This document shows, piece after piece, positions 1-8,059 of a stretch of 64,000 nt of DNA (position 1 is the stretch's first letter; each line of letters starts with the position of its first letter). Origin of the DNA: JAAXIE01 sp965204245 (lineage in GTDB: Bacteria; Chloroflexota; Dehalococcoidia; Lucifugimonadales; JAAXIE01); contig CBDBED010000003.1 of the NCBI GenBank assembly GCA_965204245.1, positions 124,001 to 188,000 on the forward strand. Direction: 5' to 3'. A program made the translations under genes and the position numbers. The notes under the pieces were generated by a model. It was not told the origin of the DNA, did no database searches, and worked only from the letters and a program-made list of their open reading frames with translations.

Positions 1-777
1 TATCGCTTCAGTTCCGGCAACAGCTTGAACGGACATAACTTTGGCAACCTTTTCATTACCGCTCTCACTGAGATCACCGGGAACACCGCGACTGCCATTG
101 AAGAAGCATCCCGAATCATGAACGTGCAAGGCACAGTGCTGCCTGTCACCCTCAGCATGTCCACCCTCAAGGCATGTCTCGTGGACGGTTCGACCCTTAC
201 GGGCGAGTCCTCCATTGACCAGCGCATCGACAACACCGATGTGGCGATCGACTACGTCTACTTGGACCCCACCGCCTACGCCCATGCACCGGTTCTGCGA
301 GCCATAATGGGAGCCGACGCAATTGTTCTCGGTCCCGGTGATATATACACCAGTGTGGTGCCCAACCTGCTGGTGGAAGACGTGGCCGACGCCATCCGCG
401 AGAGCCCTGCCACCAAGATTTACGTCTGCAACATCATGACCAAGCGTGGAGAGTCGGACGGCTTCAGCACATCCGACTTCGCTAGGCTCGTGCAAGAGTA
501 CCTCAGAACCAACCAACCCTTGGACTACGTGGTAATGAATAACGCCTCCTTACCCGAAAGGACCCTCCGTAAGTACACCGCCTCCGGTCAGTACCCTGTT
601 CCCATTGACTTGGAGCAGACAAAAGCGCGGGCCCGCCATGTCGTGCAGGCCCACCTGCTGGCAGCCGGCATCTATCTCCGGCACGACCCCCTTCTGCTGG
701 CCGAGACTATAATGTCCATCGTGAGTGAGGGGCGGGCTGAGAAATCTGTTATGACGGCGGGGGAACGCTCCTTCTAG
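1..777 (+). CDS. yvcK: YvcK/CofD-like gluconeogenesis factor, C-terminal part
   Basis: The reading frame is open from base 1, so the true start lies outside the window and this is the C-terminal ~258 residues. The segment IVLGPGDIYTSVVPNLL is the glycine-rich nucleotide-sugar loop typical of YvcK/CofD-like proteins, and SLNGHNFGNLFI near the left edge is also family-typical. Known family members bind UDP-GlcNAc and influence carbon flux into cell-envelope precursors. The gene is followed 50 bases later by glmS on the same strand, which makes the first enzyme of that pathway, so the neighbourhood supports the call. The last ~30 residues look family-variable. Confidence 0.88.
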   Translation, partial: YRFSSGNSLNGHNFGNLFITALTEITGNTATAIEEASRIMNVQGTVLPVTLSMSTLKACLVDGSTLTGESSIDQRIDNTDVAIDYVYLDPTAYAHAPVLRAIMGADAIVLGPGDIYTSVVPNLLVEDVADAIRESPATKIYVCNIMTKRGESDGFSTSDFARLVQEYLRTNQPLDYVVMNNASLPERTLRKYTASGQYPVPIDLEQTKARARHVVQAHLLAAGIYLRHDPLLLAETIMSIVSEGRAEKSVMTAGERSF

Positions 778-827
778 CATTCGTCCTCGGTCCATCGCTG
801 CCCCAAGTCCCTTACACCGGAGGCGCC

Positions 828-2663
828 GTGTGCGGCATCGTGGGATACGTCGGCACCAGTGACTCTTGGCCCATTGTCTTCGCCGGTCTGCACCGATTGA
901 GCTATAGGGGTTACGACTCCGCTGGCATTGCCGTCGTCGGGCCTGACGGCAGGCTGGAGATACGAAAGAGTGCAGGCAAGGTGCAGGATCTTGAGCCTGC
1001 ACCCGGCGACACGCTCCCCTCCGGTACCACCGGCATCGGACACACTCGTTGGGCGACCCACGGGGTACCCAACGACTCGAATGCCCACCCTCACAGTGAC
1101 TGTGCCAGCAACATCGCGCTGGTCCACAACGGCATTGTCGAGAACTACCTCGATCTCAAGCACAGTCTCATCGCCGCCGGGCACCAATTCTCCTCCGATA
1201 CCGACACCGAGGTCATTGTGCACCTGCTGGAGGACTTCCTAGGCCACGGCTTTAGTTTCGAAGCCTCCATACTGGAAGCGGGGACTCGCTTGCGCGGCGC
1301 TAACGTCATCGGCGCCCTGCATCGTGGCGAGCCCAACAAACTCCTTGCGATGCGTCTCGGGTACGCCGGTGGGCTCGTGGCCGCTAGCAGGGAAGGCGAA
1401 GCGATGTTTGCCAGTGACTTGCCTGCCTTAGTCCCCTTCTATTCCCAGGTCTGTACCTTGGATGACGGCGAGATGGCCATTATTACCCCCAACAGAGTCA
1501 AAGTGGTGGGGCGGGGTGGCTCGGCAGTCGTCAAGGAACCCTTGTCCGTCCCCCCCGAATCCGCTTGGGTAGACAAGGATGGCCATGACCATTTCATGCT
1601 CAAGGAAATTCTGGAGCAGCCCCAAGCCATCTCCAGCGCCCTCAGGGGTAGGGTAGACTTCGAGCGCGGCCTCGTCACTTTGGACGATTTCCCCCTCAGT
1701 GACACCCAAGTCCGGGCACTGTCCCGCGTCATACTCGTGGGATGTGGCACCAGCTTGAACGCTGGCATTCTGGGTGCCCGCTTGATTGAGGAACTGTCAG
1801 GCATTCCCACAATGGCCGAAAGCTCGTCGGAGCTGCGCTACCACCCCCTTGCGATAGATGACCGTACTCTCGTTGTGGCCATTGGCCAGTCCGGCGAGAC
1901 TGCTGACACGTTGGCGGCCATGGAAGCGGTGCGGCGGCACGGGGCCCGCCTTATTACCATCTGCAACGTGGATGGTAGCCTCGCTACTCGCACAGCGGAG
2001 CACACGCTATACATGCGCTCCGGCGTCGAAATAGGGGTCGCCAGCACCAAGACCTTTGTCGCCTCGCTGACTCTTCTGTCGCTGCTGGCTGCCTACTTGG
2101 GGCAGGCACGGGGAGTTTCCAGCACGTCGGATGTGGTCGGGCAGTTGGCTCGCGCCCCCGGTTTGGTGGGCCGTGTTCTGGCTGGGCAAGAGGGTTATCG
2201 CGAGATAGCCCAACGGTACGCCCGCTACAGCCACTTCCTCTACCTAGGACGTGACTTCCACTACCCGATCGCCGTAGAAGGCGCTCTGAAACTCAAGGAA
2301 GTCAGCTACATTCACGCCGAAGCCTATCCCGCAGGCGAGATGAAGCACGGCCCCATAGCCCTTATCGATGAGCGCATGCCCACAGTGGCCATCGCTACCG
2401 CAGGGCCGCTCTACGACAAAATGGTGGGGAACATCATGGAGGTGAAGACCCGCGGGGGGGCGGTCATCGCTTTGGGTACTGAGGGGGACACATCTCTGGC
2501 TTCTCTGGTGGACGATATCATCTACCTTCCCCAGTGCGACGGCATCTTATCGCCCCTTCTGTCCGTGCTGCCCCTCCAGTTGCTGGCCTACCACATCGCC
2601 CTGCGCCGTGGCTGCGACGTCGACCAGCCCCGTAACCTCGCCAAGACCGTTACAGTCGAGTAA
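828..2663 (+). CDS. glmS: Glutamine--fructose-6-phosphate aminotransferase (isomerizing)
   Basis: GlmS makes glucosamine-6-phosphate from fructose-6-phosphate and glutamine in the cytoplasm, the entry step to UDP-GlcNAc. The protein is 611 residues, the usual length. It begins MCGIVGYVG, so Cys2 is the N-terminal glutaminase nucleophile after Met removal. The glutaminase part runs to about residue 230 and includes GHTRWATHG and a VHNGIVENY loop. Two SIS sugar-isomerase domains follow, with VGCGTS, SQSGETADT and the C-terminal PRNLAKTVTVE signature. The start is GTG at 828, fixed by the Cys2 requirement and a GGAGG ribosome site at 819-823. No glmS ribozyme-like leader is visible; only 50 bases separate it from yvcK. 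Confidence 0.97.
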   Translation: MCGIVGYVGTSDSWPIVFAGLHRLSYRGYDSAGIAVVGPDGRLEIRKSAGKVQDLEPAPGDTLPSGTTGIGHTRWATHGVPNDSNAHPHSDCASNIALVHNGIVENYLDLKHSLIAAGHQFSSDTDTEVIVHLLEDFLGHGFSFEASILEAGTRLRGANVIGALHRGEPNKLLAMRLGYAGGLVAASREGEAMFASDLPALVPFYSQVCTLDDGEMAIITPNRVKVVGRGGSAVVKEPLSVPPESAWVDKDGHDHFMLKEILEQPQAISSALRGRVDFERGLVTLDDFPLSDTQVRALSRVILVGCGTSLNAGILGARLIEELSGIPTMAESSSELRYHPLAIDDRTLVVAIGQSGETADTLAAMEAVRRHGARLITICNVDGSLATRTAEHTLYMRSGVEIGVASTKTFVASLTLLSLLAAYLGQARGVSSTSDVVGQLARAPGLVGRVLAGQEGYREIAQRYARYSHFLYLGRDFHYPIAVEGALKLKEVSYIHAEAYPAGEMKHGPIALIDERMPTVAIATAGPLYDKMVGNIMEVKTRGGAVIALGTEGDTSLASLVDDIIYLPQCDGILSPLLSVLPLQLLAYHIALRRGCDVDQPRNLAKTVTVE

Positions 2664-2730
2664 CACATGTAGCTCGAGAGCCACGCTCGGGGGATGGGCG
2701 ATCACTGTGGGGCTTGCCTTACAAGGGCTT

Positions 2731-2746
2731 GCGGTTGGCCAACCGC
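2731..2746. terminator. Perfect 16-bp palindrome between convergent genes
   Basis: The sequence gcggttggccaaccgc reads the same on both strands and can form a 6-bp stem with a GGCC loop. It lies between the 3' ends of glmS and the TPP enzyme, where a bidirectional terminator would be expected. There is no T-run on either side, so intrinsic termination is only a possibility. Confidence 0.35.
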
Positions 2747-2748
2747 CT

Positions 2749-5109
2749 CTAGATGCCCAAGGCCCGGTAGCAGGTTGAAGCAATTCCTTCTGGGTCGATA
2801 CCGTGTTCGCGGTAGAGTTGCGATTGAGTGCCCGATTGTCCGAAGTCTGCGACACCCAGTGGGTACACAGGCGCTCCCAAGGCTCCACCGACCCATGCCA
2901 GCGAGCGTGGGTGGCCATCCACCACGGTGACTATGGGAACCGTGCGTTCCTCAGGATGCAACAACTCGCTGAGGAAGTCTCCATGGTCATCTTCCCCGGA
3001 AACCCCCTGTTGAAAACGATGATACAAAGGCCCCGGCCCTGTTACGTTGAACACATTGGCTAGTACCCCCTGCTCATGCAGTTGGTCACTGGCTTTCATA
3101 GCTATGGGAACCATGGCACCTGAAACAAAAATGTTGACGATGTTACCCGGTGCATAGTCCGGGTCATCCCGCCGATCAGTAAGTCGATAACACCCGGCTA
3201 CTACCTGTTGTCGCAGGGCTTCCGCCTCGGCCTCGCTTGAGAGTGCCGGAAACAGGCCTTGATCCACGCGGGTGGTGGTCAGCCGCAGGTATGACGATTC
3301 GGTCCGCATCCTTATCTGGTCCAAAGCATGGAGCATAATCCACTCTAGTTCCTGACCAAAACAGGGCTCGTAGAACGCCGTATCCGGCAACTCCGCCCCG
3401 ATGGATGGGGTCATCACCGACTGGTGCATCCCTCCCTCAGGCCCAAGGCTCACGCCCGAGGGGGTGCCGACGAAGATGAACTTGCCCCCGGAGTATACGC
3501 TGTAGAAGAGTGCGTCCAGTCCCCGGCGCACAAAGGGGTCGTATAACGTCCCGATGGGGAACAGCAGTTCCCCATGGGCCTCGAAAGAGGAACCGAGTTG
3601 CCCCAATGCTACGAACAGGTTATTTTCCGAGATGCCCAACTCCAAGTGTTGGCCCGATGGGGACTCATCCCATCGCAACGCACGTACGATGTCCTCCGGC
3701 ATGGGGTGACCCTCAGTTTTGGCCCACACCCCCACTTTGTTAATCCAGCCACCCAAGCTGGTGGAACTGGCAACATCTGGTGTCACCGTCACAATGCGCC
3801 CTGCCAACTCCGGGATGCTTCGACCGATTTCTGTGAGAAGCAATCCGAAGGTCTGCTGGGTCGACATGCGCCCTTGGTGTGGGCGGGACAAGCTGGTGGG
3901 AATCTGTATTTCTTGCCCTCTTGTTGCCTTTCGCGGCTTGGCCAACTGCCGTCCCACTGCCTCGCACAACCGGCCCGCCGCAGAAGTGCTGGGAAGCCGG
4001 TCCCACCCCGAGTCTTCAGGAATGCCCAGTTGTTCCCGCAACTGCTCCATCTGCTCGTTGGAGAGAATCACTGCGTGGTTCTGTGGGTCGCCCACTGTTG
4101 GCAGCATCCAGCCCTTCAGGGTGTAGGCGAATACTACCGACGGCCCTTGCCCTGCGGATGCTTCCTGAAAGGCCTCACGCAGCGAGTCGAAATCGTGCCC
4201 ACCCAGATTCTTGATCAGGTCAAGAAGCTGCTGGTCATCCCATTGGCTGATGAACCTCTCCAAGTCCTGAGGACGCGAACAGGCGGTCGGCAGCCATTCC
4301 CGTAATGACTCAGGCGAAACCCGGAGGAGTCTCTGGTATAGTTGGTTAGGCATGTTGTCGATGGCTTCCTGTAGCAGGTCGCCATTTGGTTGTGCAAACG
4401 CATTCTGCAACTTCTTGCCGAACTTGGCATCTACGACGCGCCAGCCGCTGGCGGCAAACATCTGGCGCCATACCTCGACACGGATTCCAGGTATCACTCG
4501 ATCCAAACTCTGGCGGTTAAGGTCGACCACCCACATCAGGTTGTCTAGGCCATGAAACGTGGGCTCGGCGATCGCTTCCCACACTGATCCTTCATCCAGT
4601 TCAGCGTCGCCCACCAAGCTGATATACCGGTTCCCGATGGGCCGATTCGTTCCAAAATGGCCCTCTATATACGCGCCCACCCAAGCGTCGAAGTTCGGAG
4701 CGACCGCACCCAGACCTACGGAGCCCGTGGTGTAGTCCACGTTGTCCGGGTCTTTGGTTCGGCTGGGATATGCCTGCAGACCATGCAGGTCTCGCAGCCT
4801 CTGTAGATAGTCCGGCTCAAGATTGCCAAGGAGGTACTGTATCGCGTGGTAAACAGGCGACGCGTGAGGTTTGACTGCGATCTTGTCACCTGGCTGCATG
4901 AAATCGAAATAGAGTGATGTCAGAAGCGTGACCACTGAGGAACTGGAAGCTTGATGCCCTCCGACCTTCAGCCCGTCAGGGTTGGGGCGCACTTGGTTGG
5001 CATGGTGTACCATGTTGATCGCCAGCCACAGCACCCGGTCCTGCACCGTGCCGAGTAATTTGTTCCTAATATCGGTCTCGTCATCCTGGGCAACCGTATA
5101 ACCGGCCAT
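2749..5109 (-). CDS. Transketolase / pyruvate dehydrogenase E1-like TPP enzyme
   Basis: A 786-residue thiamine-diphosphate enzyme of the homodimeric pyruvate dehydrogenase E1 (AceE)/transketolase superfamily. The ThDP/Mg motif appears as GDAELDEGSVWEAI followed ~25 residues later by VVDLNRQSLD, matching the AceE spacing. The pyrimidine-binding domain follows around residues 400-600 and a transketolase C-terminal domain after that (GPLYHRF, VTVVDGHPRSLAWVGGALG). It is shorter than classical AceE (~890) and longer than Tkt (~660), and the second residue after GD is Ala rather than Gly. No E2 or E3 subunit gene is visible in the window, so the acceptor is unknown. The family is clear; substrate assignment as pyruvate is inference. 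Confidence 0.82.
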   Translation of the reverse strand: MAGYTVAQDDETDIRNKLLGTVQDRVLWLAINMVHHANQVRPNPDGLKVGGHQASSSSVVTLLTSLYFDFMQPGDKIAVKPHASPVYHAIQYLLGNLEPDYLQRLRDLHGLQAYPSRTKDPDNVDYTTGSVGLGAVAPNFDAWVGAYIEGHFGTNRPIGNRYISLVGDAELDEGSVWEAIAEPTFHGLDNLMWVVDLNRQSLDRVIPGIRVEVWRQMFAASGWRVVDAKFGKKLQNAFAQPNGDLLQEAIDNMPNQLYQRLLRVSPESLREWLPTACSRPQDLERFISQWDDQQLLDLIKNLGGHDFDSLREAFQEASAGQGPSVVFAYTLKGWMLPTVGDPQNHAVILSNEQMEQLREQLGIPEDSGWDRLPSTSAAGRLCEAVGRQLAKPRKATRGQEIQIPTSLSRPHQGRMSTQQTFGLLLTEIGRSIPELAGRIVTVTPDVASSTSLGGWINKVGVWAKTEGHPMPEDIVRALRWDESPSGQHLELGISENNLFVALGQLGSSFEAHGELLFPIGTLYDPFVRRGLDALFYSVYSGGKFIFVGTPSGVSLGPEGGMHQSVMTPSIGAELPDTAFYEPCFGQELEWIMLHALDQIRMRTESSYLRLTTTRVDQGLFPALSSEAEAEALRQQVVAGCYRLTDRRDDPDYAPGNIVNIFVSGAMVPIAMKASDQLHEQGVLANVFNVTGPGPLYHRFQQGVSGEDDHGDFLSELLHPEERTVPIVTVVDGHPRSLAWVGGALGAPVYPLGVADFGQSGTQSQLYREHGIDPEGIASTCYRALGI

Positions 5110-5246
5110 GAGTCCCTCCGAGTGCCCGGCTGGTCATTCCTCCCACCACCAACCAGTCTGCTCTCACGAACATACGTGAGCAAGCCTAGGGTGTCAACGC
5201 ACCATGGGAGAACGGGCTGCTAATGGGGTACCGTGTTCGTCCCCGG

Positions 5247-5909
5247 TTACCTGTTCATGTGGTTACCCTCACCACGCAGCCAGGAATACACCAGCGCAGC
5301 AACTGCAGCCCCCAATATAGGACCCACCACATAGAGCCACTGGCTAGTCCACGTCCAGCCCACTATTGCTGGCCCAAGGGAGCGGGCTGGGTTCATCGAA
5401 GCTCCCGCGACCGGCCCGGCGAAAATGGACTCCAGTGCCACGGTTGCCCCGATAGCTATGGCCGCCAAACCCCCTTCAGCCCGTGCATCGGTAGCCACAG
5501 CCATAATGACGAACATCAGAAAAAAGGTGAGCACCATCTCCAGCCCCAACGCTCGGGCATCACTGCCCGTTGGTAGCGTCGCCCCCATGTGGGCCACATC
5601 TCCCAACAATCCCAGTAACGTCAGCCCCGCCGCCATTGCTCCCGCCATCTGGGCAGCCATGTAGAAGGGAACCCGTCTCCAAGGGAAATGACGAGATAAA
5701 GCGAAAGCCAAACTAACGGCTGGGTTGATGTGGGCTCCGGAGATATGCCCCGTGGCGAAGATCATGGTCGCCACAATCAGTCCGAATGTGATGCCGATGC
5801 CTAGATGGGTGACCTGCCCGCCGCTGAGGTCGTCCACCATGATGGCGCCAGTGCCAGCAAATAAGAGACCAAAGGTCCCGATGAATTCAGCGACACAAGC
5901 CTTCAGCAT
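5247..5909 (-). CDS. Aquaporin / glycerol facilitator (MIP family)
   Basis: A 220-residue integral membrane channel of the major intrinsic protein family. Both pore-forming NPA boxes are present: HINPAVSLA in the first half and SMNPARSLGP in the second, giving the usual inverted-repeat six-helix fold. The N-terminus (AEFIGTFGLLFAGTGA) is typical of the first transmembrane helix. Water or small-solute flux across the cytoplasmic membrane is the family role; selectivity cannot be decided here. A tataat-like -10 box on the minus strand (plus-strand attata at 5975-5980) lies ~65 bases upstream of the start, without a recognisable -35. The gene stands alone. Confidence 0.93.
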   Translation of the reverse strand: MLKACVAEFIGTFGLLFAGTGAIMVDDLSGGQVTHLGIGITFGLIVATMIFATGHISGAHINPAVSLAFALSRHFPWRRVPFYMAAQMAGAMAAGLTLLGLLGDVAHMGATLPTGSDARALGLEMVLTFFLMFVIMAVATDARAEGGLAAIAIGATVALESIFAGPVAGASMNPARSLGPAIVGWTWTSQWLYVVGPILGAAVAALVYSWLRGEGNHMNR

Positions 5910-6048
5910 CTGTAAGACACTGAGACGTGCCTAGCTACCAAGAGACGCACCGCCGCCAGGCTACCACGGAGCACATTATAACGCAGTTATGTGGTCCGCG
6001 GAGTGGTGAGACTGCCTTAGGGGGCCGTTAGGGTACTGGCTCGGCTCC

Positions 6049-6738
6049 CTATTTCCCACTCATGTTGGGGAGGAATGGAACGAGGGTATCCGCAAGGCTG
6101 GCAAGGTTCCGCGTTTGGACCCACACATGTCCGTTCCCTCGAAACTTCATCACCAGACCCTCTCCCCCAGCTATTAGGGAACGTATGCCTCCCACCTTGC
6201 CGATGGAGTACCCGACCTCCTCCGTGAACGCCACCAAGTGACCCGTATCCACCACCAACTCCCTGTTGGGATGAACCTCGACCTTCTTAATAGCCCCATA
6301 AGAGTTGTAGAACACTGTTCCGGGGTCTTCCGTGGTGTATGCCCTGATGAAGAACAGGCTTTCGCCACTAAATACGCCACGGAAGCCTTGGAACTTTGTA
6401 TCGGTCTGAACATTCCCGGTGCAGGCAAGAAATGAGCCCGACTGGATGAAGAGGTCGCGGCCGGGTTGCAGTTCAAAGAATCCGATATCCCCAGGCGCAC
6501 TGGGAGCGAGACTCACCGTTCCCCCGTCAGACACAGCAGTGAAAGTGTTGACGAAGAAGGACTCGCCTCCGATCATCCGCTTGAATCCTCCGAACAGACC
6601 ACCTCCCCCACCTCCAGTGTTCAACTCCACGCCTTCCTGTAACACCATGGCTCCAGGTTCAGCCTTAATCTCTTCGCCGGGGTCCAAATCAATGGTCAGC
6701 ATGGCATAACTCGGATTGTACTCAACGGTAGTCTTCAT
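6049..6738 (-). CDS. AIM24 / TIGR00266 family protein
   Basis: A 229-residue protein of the AIM24 family, beta-rich proteins of uncertain molecular function found in many bacteria. Visible family features are the N-terminal EPGAMV segment, a GGGGGGLFGGFKRMIGGESFF glycine stretch (near residues 45-65), and a C-terminal RGNGHVWVQTR segment. An open frame extends 17 codons further upstream, but the ATG at 6738 is preceded at 6-base spacing by AGGAGG (plus-strand 6745-6750), so this start is preferred. No signal peptide or transmembrane segment is seen. The gene is divergent from the small membrane proteins at 7050. Confidence 0.88.
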   Translation of the reverse strand: MKTTVEYNPSYAMLTIDLDPGEEIKAEPGAMVLQEGVELNTGGGGGGLFGGFKRMIGGESFFVNTFTAVSDGGTVSLAPSAPGDIGFFELQPGRDLFIQSGSFLACTGNVQTDTKFQGFRGVFSGESLFFIRAYTTEDPGTVFYNSYGAIKKVEVHPNRELVVDTGHLVAFTEEVGYSIGKVGGIRSLIAGGEGLVMKFRGNGHVWVQTRNLASLADTLVPFLPNMSGK

Positions 6739-7049
6739 GGCGTGTCCTCCTGCCGAAGGGACTTCTCCTACAAGCATAACACCGATCATTCAGCATAACA
6801 CTGATATATCCCTTCCAAGGACGAGTTTCTTGCCGCCACATGCCAATGTGGATCCCGCTGCAGGTCGCGGTACCTCGTCAAGCAGCTGCGATCGAGGAGA
6901 GGCGTGTCCAAACTGCTTGACTTGCGTAAGGCCCAAACCTCAATATGGATACGGTATGACTATGAGCTGTGGTAGGTATGAGTGCTGGTTGAAGCATGTA
7001 GGAGGACTAGCGGTGGGGAAGTCTTCAGCACCACTTCGAGGGCTATGAC
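6739..7049. other. Divergent intergenic region
   Basis: 311 bases between two divergently transcribed genes. It contains the AGGAGG ribosome site of the AIM24 gene and a GAGGG ribosome site near 7037 for the membrane protein. A TTGACT at 6917-6922 could be a -35 box for the rightward gene, but no well-spaced -10 follows. No RNA gene or repeat is seen. Confidence 0.5.
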
Positions 7050-7463
7050 ATGGACGCGTTGAAGAGGCCTCTTTCTCTAGTCTTGGGTCTCATGGCATTG
7101 GTCGTCCTGCTGCATTTTGTGTTCACTCCTTTTTACGAGCAACTAGTCGATGCCCTTTCAATCTGGCATGTTCTCAACTGGGTCATGGCGGTGGGCATCA
7201 TCTTGACTCTTATAGTGACTTGTATTCGCAGGAGAATGGTGGCGAGTGATGCCAACGCCCCCCCTGACTACTTCTGCGTCACCGTGGCGTTCTATGCCGC
7301 TGTAGTACTGGCCGTACTCTTCTTCTGGAACTGGTTCGATGATCTGCATGCAGGGGAGGAAGGCCAAAGCCAGACCCGCCGCAACTACTGGGTGATTATC
7401 AACACCCTGTTCGTCGTGCTGTTGGGCTCAATCAGCGCTCACCTTTGGAGAAGGACCTCTTAG
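7050..7463 (+). CDS. Small membrane protein, function unknown
   Basis: A 137-residue protein with four hydrophobic segments at about residues 9-27, 42-60, 78-96 and 112-130, and short charged loops (CIRRR, DDLHAGEEGQSQTRR). It is probably an integral membrane protein. GAGGG lies about eight bases upstream of the ATG. It is followed after seven bases by a second small membrane protein, so the two are probably co-transcribed and may act together. I do not recognise a family. Confidence 0.7.
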   Translation: MDALKRPLSLVLGLMALVVLLHFVFTPFYEQLVDALSIWHVLNWVMAVGIILTLIVTCIRRRMVASDANAPPDYFCVTVAFYAAVVLAVLFFWNWFDDLHAGEEGQSQTRRNYWVIINTLFVVLLGSISAHLWRRTS

Positions 7464-7470
7464 GTCTGGA

Positions 7471-7848
7471 ATGACGACATCCCGCAGAGCGCTGTTCGCA
7501 CTAGCGCTAACTCAGGTCATTATCGCGGGCTTTTTCGCGTTGGTAGGCTCTTTCGCAGATGGCGGAACCATCTGGGCGCGCCTGTTGCTGGTGGTTCTGC
7601 AACCCCTCGCTGCCTTAGCCTTCCTGTTCTTGGTAACGCTGCGACAGCCGCCAATACCATTGGCGTTATTAGTTGTCGTACTTCTGGCGGCCAACGTCCT
7701 TGCTAACGGTGCCTTGGCATGGGATATCGCCCAGGGTGCCACGAAGGGAGACTGGGAGCTCCCAGTGGTCTGGGCAGCGATCCCTGCGATTGGCCTCTTC
7801 TGGACCGTTCTCTCCGTCATGCGGCGGAGTTTCTCTACTGCCGAATAG
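7471..7848 (+). CDS. Small membrane protein, function unknown
   Basis: A 125-residue, four-helix hydrophobic protein. Segments fall at about residues 8-26, 36-54, 62-80 and 95-113, with an Arg-rich C-terminus (VMRRSF). It begins seven bases after the preceding membrane protein stops, which implies one transcript. No catalytic motif is visible and no family is recognised. Confidence 0.65.
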   Translation: MTTSRRALFALALTQVIIAGFFALVGSFADGGTIWARLLLVVLQPLAALAFLFLVTLRQPPIPLALLVVVLLAANVLANGALAWDIAQGATKGDWELPVVWAAIPAIGLFWTVLSVMRRSFSTAE

Positions 7849-7853
7849 CCATG

Positions 7854-7903
7854 TGGCCATAGTCATGACCATAAGATAATGTGACCATAATCATCGTGGC
7901 CAC
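7854..7903. repeat. Cluster of TGRCCATA direct repeats
   Basis: Four near-copies lie within 50 bases: tggccata at 7854, tgaccata at 7866, tgaccata at 7882 and tggccac at 7897. They sit just after the second small membrane gene in a convergent gap of 211 bases that otherwise shows nothing. The spacing is irregular, and no promoter is nearby to make this a convincing operator. Confidence 0.3.
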
Positions 7904-8059
7904 TGCCTTGGAAGGGCACCGGTTATTGACCTCAGACCATCATATCCTTCGGCCCGGCCAGTTGGACCGATTCGACGCTGGGGAATAGCTCGATCTCTTA
8001 ATGGCATGATCCTGAAACTGGCCCCACCGATGCTCCTGACTTGTTCCCCGTAGGTGCCC

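Noticed and set aside
7854..7903. TGRCCATA repeats as an operator
   Set aside because: They lie between convergent gene ends with no promoter to control; reported only as a repeat.
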